21,816 bases of DNA from assembly GCA_027604665.1 (NCBI GenBank), contig JADGIZ010000166.1, forward strand, positions 1 through 21,816, written 5' to 3'. The notes beneath the pieces are model-generated. The model saw nothing but the letters and a program-made list of their open reading frames with translations, was not told the DNA's origin and made no database searches. The stretch's first letter is position 1. Every line of letters begins with the position of its first letter. The stretch comes from Polyrhizophydium stewartii. Lineage: Eukaryota > Chytridiomycota > Chytridiomycetes > Rhizophydiales. Below are positions 10,245 to 19,235 of the stretch, in pieces. Both the position numbers and the translations under genes were made by a program.

Positions 10245-11717
10245 TCACAGCCGCGCGGCAACAATCATCTCCTCAAAGAGATCCGCAATCACGGTCTCGA
10301 TGACGCGCCGGTGCATCGTCTGCTCCCACGACTTCCAGTGCGGGTCGGACTGCGTCGAGGGGTTGCGCGCCACGACCGACTGCGAGACGGCCGAGGGCGA
10401 GATCATGCCGTGCTCGCCGGCGTCGCAGACGAGCATGACGAGATACTGGACGTGCTTGGTCGCGTCAAAGAGCTGTGCAGGCGGAAGCACTTGCGTGAAC
10501 GGATGGACAACGAGGAAGCATGTGCGCGCGGGCGGGCGGGAGCGGGAGTCAGGCCTGCTCGCGGCTGCCTGCGACTGCGAGGCCACTCTCTCGGCCGCAA
10601 GCTTGTCGGCCAGCTTCTGCAGACGCGCCACAATGGCCTCGGAGCGCTCGAGCGCCTGCTGCAGGCTCTTGGACATTGCGGGCTCCGGGTCGGCGACGCT
10701 GTTGACCACGGCCTTCTCGCACACGCGCGAGAAGCGCGGCGGGCGGTCGGCGCTCGACACGAGCGGGGCGCCGGTCTTGGGGTCGACGGGGGCAAACGAA
10801 GTGATCCACATCTCGTTGGCGGTCGTCTGCACAAAGTCGTGCAGCTGGTCGAGCACGTTTGCATCGGCCGTGTCGGCGCAGAACCACACGGTCATGTCCG
10901 ACGCAAATGCGGGCAGATGGCTGCCGCCGACGGTGCCGATCGGTGGTGCAATGGTGTCGGCCAGTGTGTTAACCGAAACCTTGGCGAAGTGGGTTAGGTC
11001 GGCGCCGAGGCGGTTGATCTCGGGAGCGACGCCGGCAACCAGGCCCTTGACCCGGTCGCTCGACGACACGGCATGCGCCGTCTGCTCTGCCATGGACTGC
11101 ACCGTCTCAAGGCCCTTTGCGGTCGCGGCCGTGACCTTGGCCGTCGCCGATGCAGCCGTCGAGGCCGCCGTTGACCAGATCGAGCCCCACGACCACTCCT
11201 GGCTCCTCTGCTGCTGGTGCTGCTGGTGCTGCTGGTGCTGCTGGTGCTGCTGGTGCTGCGACTGGACGGGCGACCTTGGAGAGCGTGCTGGGTCTGCGAC
11301 CGGAGCGGCAGCCGCGGCGGGCTCCTGCTGGCGAGCCGGCGCTGCCGCCGCCGCCGCCGCCGCCGACCCGGCCGCGACAGGGGGCTTGGCTATCTCGTCG
11401 AGAAAGTCGAGGACGTCGCGGGACGCTGCGGCGGTGCCCCTGGTCGAGCCGTACGGCGAGCTGCTCGCGGTGCCCGCAACAGAGGCCGGGCGGCTCGCGC
11501 TGGCGGCGGGCACCGCGGGCTGCGAGCCAGGGGGCTGCGGCGTCGAGGGCTTGGACGCCGCGGGCTTGGCGATATCGTCAATGTCCTCGAGGAACCTGCG
11601 GGTGGGTGGGGGCGACGCTGAAGTTCAGCAGGCTTGCCAAGAGGCCGCCCAGGCCACAGGCCGCCGCCAGCTCGGCTGCGCAGCGCAGCCTCACTTGAGC
11701 ACGTCGTCGCTGGCCAT
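10245..11717 (-). CDS. MTC1: MTC1-like protein (DUF5427 family)
   Basis: Two exons, 11717-11695 and 11595-10245, give 457 aa. The first is a 23-nt exon (MASDDVL) with donor GTGAGG. It joins in phase to FLEDIDDIAKP after a CCGCAG acceptor, creating DDVLKFLEDIDDIAKP. This leading motif recurs at about residue 55 as DVLDFLDEIAKP. A Pro/Ala/Gln-rich linker follows, then SWGSIWSTAAS and a long amphipathic region (GLETVQSMAEQTAHAV, ADLTHFAKVSVNTLADTI). These resemble my memory of fungal maintenance-of-telomere-capping protein 1. The C-terminus ends in WKSWEQTMHRRVIETVIAD. The molecular function of the family is not established. An additional intron near 10530-10600, where the sequence turns Arg/Pro-rich, is possible. 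The gene converges on the MIT/coiled-coil gene with a 203-bp gap. Confidence 0.68.
11211..11258 (+). repeat. 9-bp tandem repeat (CTGCTGGTG)x5
   Basis: Five perfect copies of a 9-bp unit plus a trailing CTG lie inside the MTC1-like coding exon. On the minus strand they encode a repeating Gln-His-Gln tract in the disordered linker. The frame is kept because the unit is a multiple of three, so copy number may vary between strains. Confidence 0.9.
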
Positions 11718-11808
11718 GATGGTGGCCACGGGGCAAACATCGACGTGGCGGCGTCCGGTCCTGTTTGTCCATTCAGCCCCCCACGTTCATCCGGCCCTCT
11801 TCGTTCAT

Positions 11809-13434
11809 TCAGCGGCCGCTGCCTGCGAGATACAGCAAGGCCGCAGGCCCAAAGAGCAGCGGCTGCACCAGCGGAAAGAACACCCAGCGCAGGAGAAAGT
11901 AGCTCGCGATGATCAGCGTGAGAGCGCCGACCGCGATGGCTGAGATCATCAGCCATACAACACATTCGAGCTCGCGTAATTGCCGCCTTGCGCTGTGGAG
12001 TGGGTGGCCAGCGTGCCGACGAATGACTGCCTCGGACTCGGCGTCTGGCTCGCGGCCCCTGTTAGTCTTCATGCTCTTGTCACCCATCGCTGCCTGAAAG
12101 TCCCATTGTGTGTCCTTGAACGTGGAGAGCAGCCAGCGGACCGTGGCGGGCCGCTTCCCCAGCGCCGCGTTGGTGAGGGCCAGCGTTGTGCACGTGAAGC
12201 CGCGGGAGTAAAGCATCTGGACAGTGTCAAGCTCAAACGACCCCGAAGCGGCATCAAGTAGAGGTGGATGGCTGCGGATCACGGGCTGCATCTCGGGTCG
12301 ATCGACAAGCCAGAGCACCAAATCGAGTGCATGCACGCTGCAGGCGATCTCAAGAAGCGACTCGGGAAGCTGCTCGCCAAACATGTCGGAGATCCACCTG
12401 ACCAAGTCAAGGTTGCCGGCTGCAGCCGCCATCTCGAGTGCATGTGGCAGATTTCTCACCATTCCTGCTCGCTGCATCCACTCGACAGAGCGACGGTCGC
12501 CGTGAGCAGCCGCGAGCGGAAACGCCTCATCGTCAAATGTGACAGGTGCCAACGAGTGCAGCCAGTTCAGATAGGCTATCCGGCGCGTCCGAAGGACAGA
12601 AACAAGCACCCTTTTCAAATCAAGCTTGGGGTCGTTTCGAACCAACCACTCGGCAATGTGGAGATGCCCCGACTGGATCGCTTCGCATGCAGCGTTAGAG
12701 GTCTCCTCGGGAGTGCGGTCAGCTTCGGATCCAAACAAAAACACAACGATCGGGAGGTGGCCGTTGGCTGCTGCGATCCTCAGCGCGCTCTCAGACCGCA
12801 CATAGTGCCCCGTTCGAGTAATCCACACTGCGAGCTCGACATCGCCTGCTTGCGCTGCGTGGTGGATGGCCGAGCGTGGCCAATGCGCTTCTGGCGCGTG
12901 CTTGTGCAGCCATCGAAGCACACTGCCTTGGCCAGGTGCGGCGAGCATCAGAACCGTTGCTCTGTCCAAAACGACAGAGGTATATACTTTGACAAGGTTC
13001 TCGAGCAGCCACACGGCGTCCTCTCTCGCTGCGATTGCAGCAAGCTTGAGGGGGGCGTCCAGGTCGAGCATGTCGTGCCAGCGATGGCGCACAGCGGCGA
13101 CCTGCAGGGTGCGTCGCAGAGTCTCGAGCGCGGGGGGCCTGCGCGACGCCCACGCAGCCAACAGGCGCTCGACCATGGCTCGTGAGCGCACGCCCTCGAG
13201 GCAGGCCAGGTCGCCGGCCAGGGTCGGCAGCTTGGTGAGGTCACCCGGCCAGTCCAAGGAGACTGCGTCGGCCCACACTTGGCGCGGCGACAAGCTGGCG
13301 GCGGACACCCATCCGGTCACAAGCTGCGTGAGGGGGCCTGCGGCGTCGATGACGGCGTCCTGCAGCTCGCGGGGAAGTCGGTCCCAGTGCGACCCAGGGG
13401 GCGCTGGCTGCGGCCGGGAAGCGGCAAGGCCCAT
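11809..13434 (-). CDS. F-box-like/ankyrin-repeat protein with C-terminal membrane hairpin
   Basis: A single uninterrupted exon encodes 541 aa. Residues 17-45 (HWDRLPRELQDAVIDAAGPL) resemble an F-box-type leader. Residues about 110-430 hold a run of degenerate ankyrin-like helical repeats: IHHAAQAGDVELAVWI, ALRIAAANGHLPIVVFL, ALEMAAAAGNLDLVRWI and others. The last 50 residues, from about 491, form two closely spaced hydrophobic helices (VVWLMISAIAVGALTLII, then LLFGPAALLYLA) after an Arg-rich stretch, indicating a membrane hairpin. The ATG at 13434 is preferred. The same frame stays open to 13947, but that extension is Ser/Arg low-complexity antisense to the phosducin-like exons. The ligand and location are unknown. 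A membrane-tethered F-box adaptor is inference. The stop lies 91 bp before the MTC1-like start on the same strand. Confidence 0.8.
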   Translation of the reverse strand: MGLAASRPQPAPPGSHWDRLPRELQDAVIDAAGPLTQLVTGWVSAASLSPRQVWADAVSLDWPGDLTKLPTLAGDLACLEGVRSRAMVERLLAAWASRRPPALETLRRTLQVAAVRHRWHDMLDLDAPLKLAAIAAREDAVWLLENLVKVYTSVVLDRATVLMLAAPGQGSVLRWLHKHAPEAHWPRSAIHHAAQAGDVELAVWITRTGHYVRSESALRIAAANGHLPIVVFLFGSEADRTPEETSNAACEAIQSGHLHIAEWLVRNDPKLDLKRVLVSVLRTRRIAYLNWLHSLAPVTFDDEAFPLAAAHGDRRSVEWMQRAGMVRNLPHALEMAAAAGNLDLVRWISDMFGEQLPESLLEIACSVHALDLVLWLVDRPEMQPVIRSHPPLLDAASGSFELDTVQMLYSRGFTCTTLALTNAALGKRPATVRWLLSTFKDTQWDFQAAMGDKSMKTNRGREPDAESEAVIRRHAGHPLHSARRQLRELECVVWLMISAIAVGALTLIIASYFLLRWVFFPLVQPLLFGPAALLYLAGSGR

Positions 13435-13535
13435 TCTCAGGAAACACTTGGCGCTCGCGGGGCGTCGATGGCCGTGGGCCGACCTGAGGCCGAGTTGGTT
13501 GACGCCGCCAAACCCGGCCGTGAACGCTGTCACCC
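13435..13535. promoter_or_regulatory. Compact divergent promoter region
   Basis: Only 101 bp separate the opposite-facing start codons of the ankyrin protein and the phosducin-like protein. If both starts are right, the two genes share this promoter or their promoters overlap the neighbouring coding sequence. No specific element was recognised. Confidence 0.5.
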
Positions 13536-14540
13536 ATGAGCGAAGAAGACACTGGTGCGCACACCGCCCCCCGCGCGGTCGCCCGCCCTCGCCTGGGCTG
13601 ATCCGGCCCGGCGAAGAGTGGAACGACATCCTGCGCGCCAGGGGCATCCTGCCCGCGAAGCCCAAGGAGCTTGAGATCACCGAGGACGAGCTCGCGGAGC
13701 TGGTCGAGCAGTCGGTCAAGGAGCACCTCGAGGGCAAGCCGCTCGAGCAGCGCACGCTCGACGAGCTCGACGAGCTCGAGGACCTCGAAGACGACCGCAT
13801 CCTCGAGTGAGTCCACGGCGATGTGCACGCCTGCCATGCGCCGGCTGCAGGCAGGCGGGCGCCGCAGGTCCGCAGGGGCCGAGCTGCGGGCTTTGCGGCT
13901 GTGGCCCGCCGCTGCTCTCGCTGGTCCCGATTGTTTCGTCCGCACACAGGCAGCTCACCCGCCGCCCCGCAGGTCGTACCGCCGCCAGCGCCTCGCCGAC
14001 ATCAAGGCCCAGATGTCCGCCGAGAAGTTTGGCCGTGTTTACCAGATCTCCAAGCCAGACTACACGACCGAGGTCACCGAGGCGAGCAAGACAACCTGGG
14101 TCGTTGTGCATCTGTTCCAGGACTACAACCCGTCGTGCAAGCTGCTCAATGCGATCCTGGACCGCCTTGCAGAGCGCTACAAGGCAACCAAGTTCTGCAA
14201 GATCGTCGCCGATCTGTGCATCCCAAACTACCCAGACCGCAACGTGCCAACAATCTTGGTGTACGGCGAAGGCGACCTCAAGAAACAGATGATTGGGATG
14301 GACTATTTTGGCGGCGCCGGCGCAACGGTTGCCTCGGTCGAGACCGTCCTCAAGACGCTCGGTGCCGTGACCAGCAACCAGTTGACGTCGACGGGCCGTG
14401 CAGGCGGTGGCGATGACGACGACGACCGCAACAACCGCGACGAGGACGACAACTATGGCCGCCGCCGCGGCTCGTCGTTCTCCAGGGTCACCAAGAGCTC
14501 CGTCAGGCGGCACGACAACGACGACGACGACTGGGACTGA
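13536..14540 (+). CDS. PDCL3: Phosducin-like protein 3 (VIAF/PLP2 type)
   Basis: Three exons, 13536-13554, 13617-13806 and 13973-14540, give 258 aa. The first 19-nt exon (MSEEDT) joins in phase to EWNDILRARGILP, the conserved start of this family, which fixes both the start and the first intron. An acidic helical region (ELAELVEQSVKEHL, LDELDELEDLEDD) precedes YRRQRLADIKAQ. A thioredoxin-like domain runs from about residue 89 to 205, including CIPNYPDRNVPTILVY (152-167) and FGGAG. The active-site Cys pair of true thioredoxins is absent, as usual for phosducins. The tail is acidic (NDDDDDW). Proteins of this class are cytosolic co-chaperones of the CCT chaperonin acting in actin and tubulin folding. 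The gene is divergent from the ankyrin gene. Confidence 0.93.
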
Positions 14541-15612
14541 AGTGACTGAAACATGCGCCGAAGCCAGCCCGTGATATGTGCTGCATGTCCTTGCGAGCTC
14601 GTGTGTGCCGAGGTCTCCGCCTGCCCGCTGCGGCGCAGTCCTCCGCCCGGGCGGAGCGCATCGGCCGGCGGAGCCCGCCACCCAGCCCGCCGCCGTGCGT
14701 CCGCCGCCTGCTTTCCTTCGCACCGCCCGCCAGCCCGGCCCCGCCCGCTCAGATCCGACCCGGCCTAGCGTCGCCTACGGCGCCTCGCCTGCAACCCCGC
14801 CGGCCTCTCCCCGCGCCACCCGGCACCATCGTGCCCGGAGCGCCACCAGATCTGTCCACCTAACCACCCGGCTGCAGTGCCGCAGTGCCGCAGTGCCGCA
14901 GCGCCGCAGCGACGCAGCGCCGTCCGACACCGACACGCCGCAGCCGCCACGCTGCCTCTGCAGACACAGCTCGCTCGCCATCAGCGTCTAAACTGTCGGC
15001 CCCAGCACTGCGACACCGCACTGTCGCTTGTCGCATCAATCAGCCCAGCCGGCGTGCGTGTTGCCCCCCCCCGGGCGGCCTCTGCATCCCTTCCGCTCCG
15101 CAAGGCCCCTCGCCCTGCGCATTTGACGCCGGCCCAGGCCGCCTCCGCCTGCTGCTGCCGCCGCCAGGTCTCTCCGCCTTGAGTCGCCGCCCTCCGACTT
15201 CGCCGAGCAGCAGCCAAATCCCCGCGCACTCTGAGCGAACCCTGCCAGTCTGGGCATCCGACCCGACCCCCGTGCCAACCCGCCGCGCCGGCCACCCGCC
15301 TACACACGCACCTGCCCGTCCATCCTACGTCTCTGTACGCCCAGCGACGTCCGCTCGGCCCCTCTCCCGCCGCCCGCCGGCCCGCCCGCCGCCCTCGAGT
15401 TGAGGGCGAGGTTTGGATCTCACCGCCCGTCTCCGCCGCCCCACAACAAACCCAGAGCCGGCGCCCGCTCGCCCACAGCCGCACCTCCGCCGAAAGAGCC
15501 TGCGACAACCCCTCGCACACCACCAGCACAACACAGACCGCAGTCTCTGCAGCCTGATTCGACGCCCGCACCTCCAGCCCGCGCGCCGTCTGTTCTGGCA
15601 AAGGCGCTCGGC
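14541..15612 (+). other. C-rich intergenic region upstream of the TTBK-like kinase
   Basis: This 1.07-kb stretch has no recognisable gene. The plus strand is strikingly rich in C and CCG/CGC triplets with long purine-poor runs, and it carries an 8-bp tandem repeat at 14878-14917. Several frames stay open only because stops are rare. They translate to Pro/Arg/Ala-rich strings. It most likely contains the PDCL3 3' end and the promoter plus long 5' leader of the kinase. An unseen upstream kinase exon is possible. Confidence 0.5.
14878..14917 (+). repeat. 8-bp tandem repeat (TGCCGCAG-like) x5
   Basis: Three exact TGCCGCAG units are followed by CGCCGCAG and CGACGCAG, preceded by a partial copy ending at 14877. 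The repeat lies in the non-coding leader region of the kinase gene. Confidence 0.85.
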
Positions 15613-18600
15613 ATGTTGACGGCGCTCAGATCAAAGCCGGTCCAAATGTCAATGGCACCACAAGTGCCGCCGCAGCCGGCACAGCACAAACACCAGCATG
15701 CGCACGCACAACAGTTTCAGCCGCAGCCACAACAGCTTCAGCCGCATCCGCAGCCACAGCCGCTGCAGCCACAGCCGCTGCAGCCACAGCCGCTGCAGCT
15801 CGGAGCCAACACAGGCGTGTCTCGCGTCAGTCTCGACAACTGCATCATCAAGAACCGGTGGCGCTTGGTAATGCTCGCCCTTGCGGGCGTGCCCCGCCGG
15901 CAAAGAGTCTGTTGACGCTAACCAAACACGGCCATTGCTGCTCCGTGCAGATACGACCCCTGGGGAAGGGTGCCTTTGGCGAAGTTTATCTTGCGTTCGA
16001 CATGACCGGGAACAGACACGTCGCCATCAAGCTCGAGTCGCCGCAGTGCAAGAAGCCCGTCCTGAAGCTCGAGGTCTCCATCATTCAACGGATGCAGGGT
16101 AGGATCTGTTTTGAATCTGCACTGGCAGAAAGACTATCCGCCTGACACTGCGCCAGCCTCGCCGTATGCATGCTCGTTTGTCGCATACGGCCGCTTCATC
16201 CCGCCCCTGGCTGCCGACGATGCTTTGGGCTCTCAAGAAGAAACTCAGAGTCTCACTTACAGCTTCATGGTGATGGAGCTGCTCGGTCCCAAGTGCGCCT
16301 CGCTCTGCCGCCTTGTCTGTGCGCTTCTCGCCCGCTGACCAAGCACACGCCTGCCACCGCGCGCCTGACCGCCAATGCAGCGTCTCTGATCTCCGGAAGA
16401 AAGCCGGCGGCAAGTTTAGCATGGCCACAACCGCGCTGCTCGCGCGCCAGATGGTGCGCGCCATCGAAGCAATCCACTCGATTGGATTCCTGCACCGCGA
16501 CATCAAGCCAGGGAACTTTTGCATCGCCCCACCTAAGTCGGAACACGTTGATGCGCACAACAGGCCGCGCTGCTTCCTGATCGATTTTGGACTGTCGCGT
16601 CGGTATCTGTCTACGTCGGGCAAAGTGCGAGAAGTGCGTCCCGTGCGCTGTTGTTGCTGGGTTGAGTGTGCTCAGGCGATGACTGACCCCAAACCGACAC
16701 CTGCTGCGGCCAGCCGCGTTCCAAAGTGGGCTTCCGCGGGACAGCGCGATATGCTTCTGTTGCTGCCCACAGCGGCGCGGTGAGTCCCCGGCGTCTGGAG
16801 CTCGCACAATGAGTTTCTGCGGTGCGACTGGCTGATAATGTGTCATGCAATGCTCCAACAACAGGAGCTGTGCAGAGCCGACGATCTATGGTCTCTGTTC
16901 TACATGGTTGTTGAGTTCCTGACAGGCACTCTTCCCTGGAAGGGCAAGGAAAAGGATCGCATCGGCACACTCAAGCACGCGTGGACCAACGCCGGTCTTG
17001 TGTCGGGTCAACCGGTGCAGATGCTCGATCTGTACGCCTACATCACGTCTCTTTCGTACACGACCAAGCCAGACTACGATTACATCTGCTCGCTCTTTGA
17101 CGACATGTTCCGGGACTCTGGTGCGAGGGCGGATACTCCATATGATTGGGATACTGCCAGCTTGCCTATGGAGCACAGCAATCACGCAGTACCACCACTG
17201 CCCCATACTTCTCAACAGCCGCACCAACTCCAACCTGCGCCGCAGCAGCCGGAAGCACTGCTTCAGCGCGAAACACCTCTTTTCTTGCCCGCTTCGGCCG
17301 ACAAGATCGATCCGGCTGAAAAAGACCAAATGCCTGCTGCCGCCGCCGCCGGCTTTAACGCAACCATGCATTCGCACATGATTATCGGGGGCGAGTTCGG
17401 CGATCTCAGCAACAACTTTGGGCAGGCCGGCATGAGTGGCATTTTTCTAAAGTGCGACATTGGCGAGGCGGGCCCGCACGACCATGACGACGCGCGAGAC
17501 GCCGAGTTTGAAGACGATCACCGCGGGTGCGAGCCGGACGAGGACGACGGCGATGACGACCAGGTGCTGGTCGATGAGGGAGACGACGCTATCGGTCAAG
17601 TTGCTGTCGAGCATAAGCAGCAGCTCTCTGAATCAATGAGTCAGGGGCTCCCGTCTCACAGCAGCGCGGCTCGCATGCTCACCGCCGAGCAGCAGAGTGG
17701 GCAGATGTCGATTCCTCTTGGCACCAACAACCGCCGCGCAGACTTGCGCGGCGCGGTGGAGTGCAACGGCAACTCTGGCGACTCGGCTGCGCGAGATCGC
17801 AGCGGGAGCCTGTTTGCCGAGTACGACCAATTCAGCACTCGGGCCGTGGTCGATGTCGTCACGGGCTCGGCGGCGCTTCGGTCTTCAGCAAGCGTGCCAA
17901 GCTCCTCTGATCCCAACAACGCGCATATGTCCTCGGGCTCAGCGCAGGTCGTAGAGATGTGGAAGCCACCACCTGAACCCGGCGTTGTGGGCACATCTCC
18001 CAACGCTGCACCTATATCTGCACTCTCGGCCTCGGCGTCTGCCGAGTCTGCCGGCTCGAGCGCAACTGCACCGCCCAGCTCGAGCGCGCTTGATAAGCGC
18101 GAGTCGAAGCAGTCTCGGCACAAGTCGCACCCGCGGCAAGCAGAGCAGCAGAGGCCCGAGCATGGCGCGAGCTCGCAGACTCTGCCGATCAAGCACAGCG
18201 TCCACTTTGCGCTTCAAACTTTGACTGATGGGCCGACCTCCAAGAAGGCCGCCGCGGAAAAGTCAGCTGCGGTCGCAGCACGCAAGTCGAACGGGTCTAT
18301 GCGCTCGTCGGCCACGGCAACGCAGGATTCTCTGCTGCGCGCACGCCAGGCATTGCTCTCTGCCTCCTCCTCAACCACCGCCGCGATCCTCAGCGCGACC
18401 GCGACCCCGTCGATGACTCCCCCGGCCAGCATCTCACCTTCAGCGTCATCCGATGCAATGGGCACGATCATGCAACCTCGGTGCGTCTCTATGGCGTGCA
18501 ACTTGATGAGTAGGTTTGAGCAAACACTCAAATTTTGGTACTGACTGACTGGCTGGCGCCTTACAGACCTCCCAAGACGAGGCCGCCACTCATGGTGTCT

Positions 18601-19121
18601 CCACTGCAGCACTTTCGATTGCGTCGGTTCCGGATATTGCAGAACTGACGGGACATGTTGTTGGGGACAACAGCGAGCGATGCGTTCTCTCGCCCAGTGC
18701 AATCGCACCGCATGGAGTGCATTTGATTGGAAGAAACAGAGCTCAGGCGCTCATGGTTGCATAGCAAGCTGTGGTTGTGACGCGCAGGAAGCTGTCGGCG
18801 GAGGCAAAGGCGACAGCTGCGATGGCGTTGCAGAAATGTCGAAGGGGTGCGGCAAACCAGCGACGATGACACCAAACCTGCCGAGCCGCTGCAATAAGAC
18901 GTGTTGTGGCAACACAATCAAACGCGCTATGGTGATGGCAGCGAGGCCCAATTCAAGGCCTCGTGGAACAGCTGCTGGAACGCCTCCAGCGTCGGCGGCG
19001 TCAGAAGCGGGGCTTTACCGCCTGCATCATGCTGTTGGCAGCCGGCGTGGTGAATATCTCTCTGTTACTCGTCTCTTTGGCATCGGTCATTTTGGGGATG
19101 CAGCATGCGGTGTCTGTCTGA
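15613..19121 (+). CDS. TTBK: Tau-tubulin-kinase-like CK1-family protein kinase, 3' end uncertain
   Basis: Secure exons are 15613-15867, 15951-16098, 16157-16292, 16381-16633, 16714-16779 and 16865-18480, all in phase. The kinase domain spans about residues 81-345: glycine loop GKGAFGEVY (90-98), Lys112 in VAIKLES, HRDIKPGNF (218-226), DFG (248-250), GFRGTARYASV and DDLWSLFYMVVEF. The VPK-less lysine loop, IHSIGFLHRDIKP and YTTKPDYDYI match tau-tubulin kinases better than CK1 alpha/delta. The N-terminal 80 residues are Gln/Pro-rich. After the kinase come about 500 disordered residues with an acidic block (EPDEDDGDDD). A GTGCGT intron (18481-18566, CTGAC branch) leads to a further exon at 18567, which if unspliced stops at 18648. 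A transmembrane exon at 18946-19121 may be the true end. In animals TTBK2 starts ciliogenesis at the basal body, and a similar role here is inference. Confidence 0.88.
15751..15798 (+). repeat. 15-bp tandem repeat encoding QPQPL
   Basis: Three perfect copies of a 15-bp unit (CAGCCACAGCCGCTG) plus a trailing CAG lie in the first coding exon of the kinase. They extend its Gln/Pro-rich N-terminal region and keep the frame. Confidence 0.9.
18595..18945 (+). other. Unresolved 3' exon/intron region of the kinase gene
   Basis: Several splice combinations are possible here. One frame stays open from 18567 to a TAG at 18762 and contains IAELTGHVVGDNSERCV and HGVHLIGRNRAQALM. Another short segment at 18788-18846 encodes KLSAEAKATAAMALQKCRRG and ends at a GTGCGG donor. 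Candidate acceptors include ACAACAG (18673), GCGCAG (18787) and GTTGCAG. I cannot choose between them from sequence alone. Confidence 0.4.
18946..19121 (+). other. Probable terminal exon encoding a C-terminal transmembrane helix
   Basis: The frame reads PIQGLVEQLLERLQRRRR, then a hydrophobic run including GFTACIMLLAAGVVNI and LLLVSLASVILGM, then a stop at 19119. A basic cluster before a single hydrophobic helix at the extreme C-terminus is the layout of a tail anchor. Upstream the frame is closed by a TGA (near 18933), so it must be entered by splicing, for example at AG 18944-18945. It is either the last exon of the kinase gene or a separate small membrane protein. Confidence 0.5.
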
Positions 19122-19235
19122 GATTGATCAAGCCGGGCTTCATATTTTCATCAAAGCCTCGATTACAGGTCTGTGCCCAGTGCACATACTTTTACTTTTC
19201 GACAGACGCCGACTGCCGACTGCGCAGAACAGGGA

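Noticed and set aside
10198..11943. Long plus-strand frame of 581 codons opposite the MTC1-like gene
   Set aside because: The translation is a Cys/Trp/Ala repeat mirror of the MTC1 frame, with no domain. It is a GC-driven antisense shadow.
13435..13947. N-terminal extension of the ankyrin protein to a start at 13947
   Set aside because: The extension is Ser/Arg/Pro low-complexity, lies antisense to two phosducin-like exons and would remove the divergent promoter. The F-box-like leader starts right after the ATG at 13434.
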